Part shown: in pieces, positions 6,503-7,176 of the stretch
Layout of the letters: the number at the start of each line of letters is the position of its first letter
How positions within the stretch are numbered: the stretch's first letter is position 1
NCBI GenBank assembly: GCA_003245395.1
Contig: QKDF01000093.1
Span: forward strand, 1-7,176
Origin: Clostridia bacterium
GTDB lineage: Bacteria; Bacillota; Clostridia; Oscillospirales; Oscillospiraceae
Direction of reading: 5' to 3'
Length of the DNA stretch: 7,176 nt
Made by a program: the position numbers and the translations under genes
The notes under the pieces: generated by a model
Seen by the model: the letters and a program-made list of their open reading frames with translations, nothing else
The model's database searches: none
Told to the model about the DNA's origin: nothing

Positions 6503-7176
6503 TTATTCCAGCGTCAGCCCCACGGTCTCAGCGAACCCCAGGACGATGTTCATGTTCTGCACGGCGGCGCCGGAGGCGCCTTTGCCCAGATTGTCAAACA
6601 GGGCGGTGACCATGGTCTGATCCTCGTTTCCGCAGACGATCAGCTCCAGCGTGTCCTTCCCCGCCAGCGTATTGGCCGCCAGGTGCGTGCCGTTTTCCCC
6701 AAAGGGGACGACATGGACAACGGGACTGCCGTCGTAGAAGGCCGCCAGCTTCTCCCACACGTCCTTCGCCGCGGACACGCCGTTCAAAAGGCGGTTTTGC
6801 AGCAATATGGTGGAGGCCATGCCCTTGTAATAGTCGTCCACCACCGGGTTGAACACCGGGGGGTACGCAAGCCCCGCCACCACCTGCATCTCCGGCAGGT
6901 GCTTATGCTTGAGGGAAAGGCCATAAATCCGAGGGCTGTAAAGGGCGTTTCCTTTCTCCTCCGCCTCGTACTCGGCGATCATCTTCTTGCCGCCGCCGGA
7001 GTACCCGGTAATGGAGTAGCACGTCATGGGATAATCCGCCGGGATGACCCCCAGCCGCACCAGCGGGGCGGTGGAAGAGAGAAAGCCGGTGGCGTGGCAG
7101 CCGGGGTTGACGATGCGGTGGGAGGCAGCGATCGCCGCCCGCTGCTCTTTCCCCAGCTCCGGGAAACCGTAGACTC
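6503..7176 (-). CDS. argC: N-acetyl-gamma-glutamyl-phosphate reductase, type 2 (5' end missing)
   Basis: NADPH-dependent enzyme that reduces N-acetylglutamyl phosphate to the semialdehyde. The open frame continues without a stop to the right edge, giving 223 complete C-terminal codons. The full protein should be near 310 residues, so roughly the NADP-binding N-terminal third is outside. A GTG at 7060 lies inside the conserved domain and is not the start. The first visible residues read VYGFPELGK, followed by RIVNPGCHATGF with the catalytic Cys coded at 7099-7097. Next come ITGYSGGGKKMIAEYEAE, and LKHKHLPEM, which holds the likely catalytic His. The phrases NPGC-x-TG, PADYP and GYSGGGKKMI fit the shorter type-2 ArgC family (TIGR01851-like) better than the Bacillus type. 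The stop overlaps the argJ ribosome binding site region (TAAGGAG), so the genes are tightly joined. The operon promoter lies beyond the window. Confidence 0.94.
   Translation of the reverse strand, partial: VYGFPELGKEQRAAIAASHRIVNPGCHATGFLSSTAPLVRLGVIPADYPMTCYSITGYSGGGKKMIAEYEAEEKGNALYSPRIYGLSLKHKHLPEMQVVAGLAYPPVFNPVVDDYYKGMASTILLQNRLLNGVSAAKDVWEKLAAFYDGSPVVHVVPFGENGTHLAANTLAGKDTLELIVCGNEDQTMVTALFDNLGKGASGAAVQNMNIVLGFAETVGLTLE

Noticed and set aside
5221..6609. A 462-codon plus-strand open frame opposite argJ and parts of argB and argC
   Set aside because: The translation is a His/Gly/Val/Ala-rich low-complexity shadow typical of antisense in high-GC genes, and it spans three conserved minus-strand genes. 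The same holds for the plus-strand frames at 1851-3068, 3396-4412 and 4431-5288.
6503..7060. argC as a complete 185-residue protein starting at GTG 7060
   Set aside because: The frame continues upstream with conserved ArgC sequence including the catalytic Cys, so the GTG is internal and the gene is cut only by the window edge.

Overview
The window holds the 3' part of an arginine biosynthesis operon, a separate glycogen/maltodextrin gene, and the first codons of a third locus, all on the minus strand, so transcription runs from high to low coordinates. The GC-rich coding DNA, strong AAGGAGG-type ribosome binding sites, consensus sigma-A type promoter and intrinsic terminators suggest a high-GC, anaerobic Firmicute of the Oscillospiraceae/Ruminococcaceae kind. 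A TM1266-type regulator start, typical of [FeFe]-hydrogenase-bearing anaerobes, agrees with this. The lineage is an inference from gene style, not a database match.

Right to left: argC (5' end beyond the window), argJ, argB and argD are packed with 13, 37 and 3 nt between them and read as one transcript. They carry out N-acetylglutamyl-phosphate reduction, acetyl recycling, N-acetylglutamate phosphorylation and acetylornithine transamination. A 195-nt gap with a hexamer-patterned inverted repeat and several small hairpins follows, then argF (ornithine carbamoyltransferase), which takes ornithine to citrulline. A 16-bp perfect hairpin terminator closes this block. The acetyl cycle is complete here: ArgJ regenerates N-acetylglutamate for ArgB, and ArgB has the N-terminal helix typical of arginine-inhibited enzymes. 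argG, argH and carAB are not in the window.

A well-formed promoter (TTGACA, 18 nt, TACAAT) then drives malQ, a GH77 4-alpha-glucanotransferase with its catalytic triad intact. Its true start is probably 15 nt inside the longest open frame. Downstream of malQ lie 207 nt without a gene. They end in a very strong terminator only 26 nt before the start codon of a TM1266-family gene, the putative regulator of iron-only hydrogenase systems, which runs off the left edge. No promoter fits between that terminator and the start codon, and an upstream segment can pair with the terminator's 5' arm. The gap therefore looks like a transcription-attenuating leader of unknown class, and it is the least explained part of the window.

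The rest is ordinary core metabolism with small sequence peculiarities: a type-2 ArgC, Gly rather than Ala before the ArgJ cleavage threonine, and a glycine-substituted PLP-phosphate loop in ArgD. I see no mobile element, CRISPR array, tRNA or rRNA.
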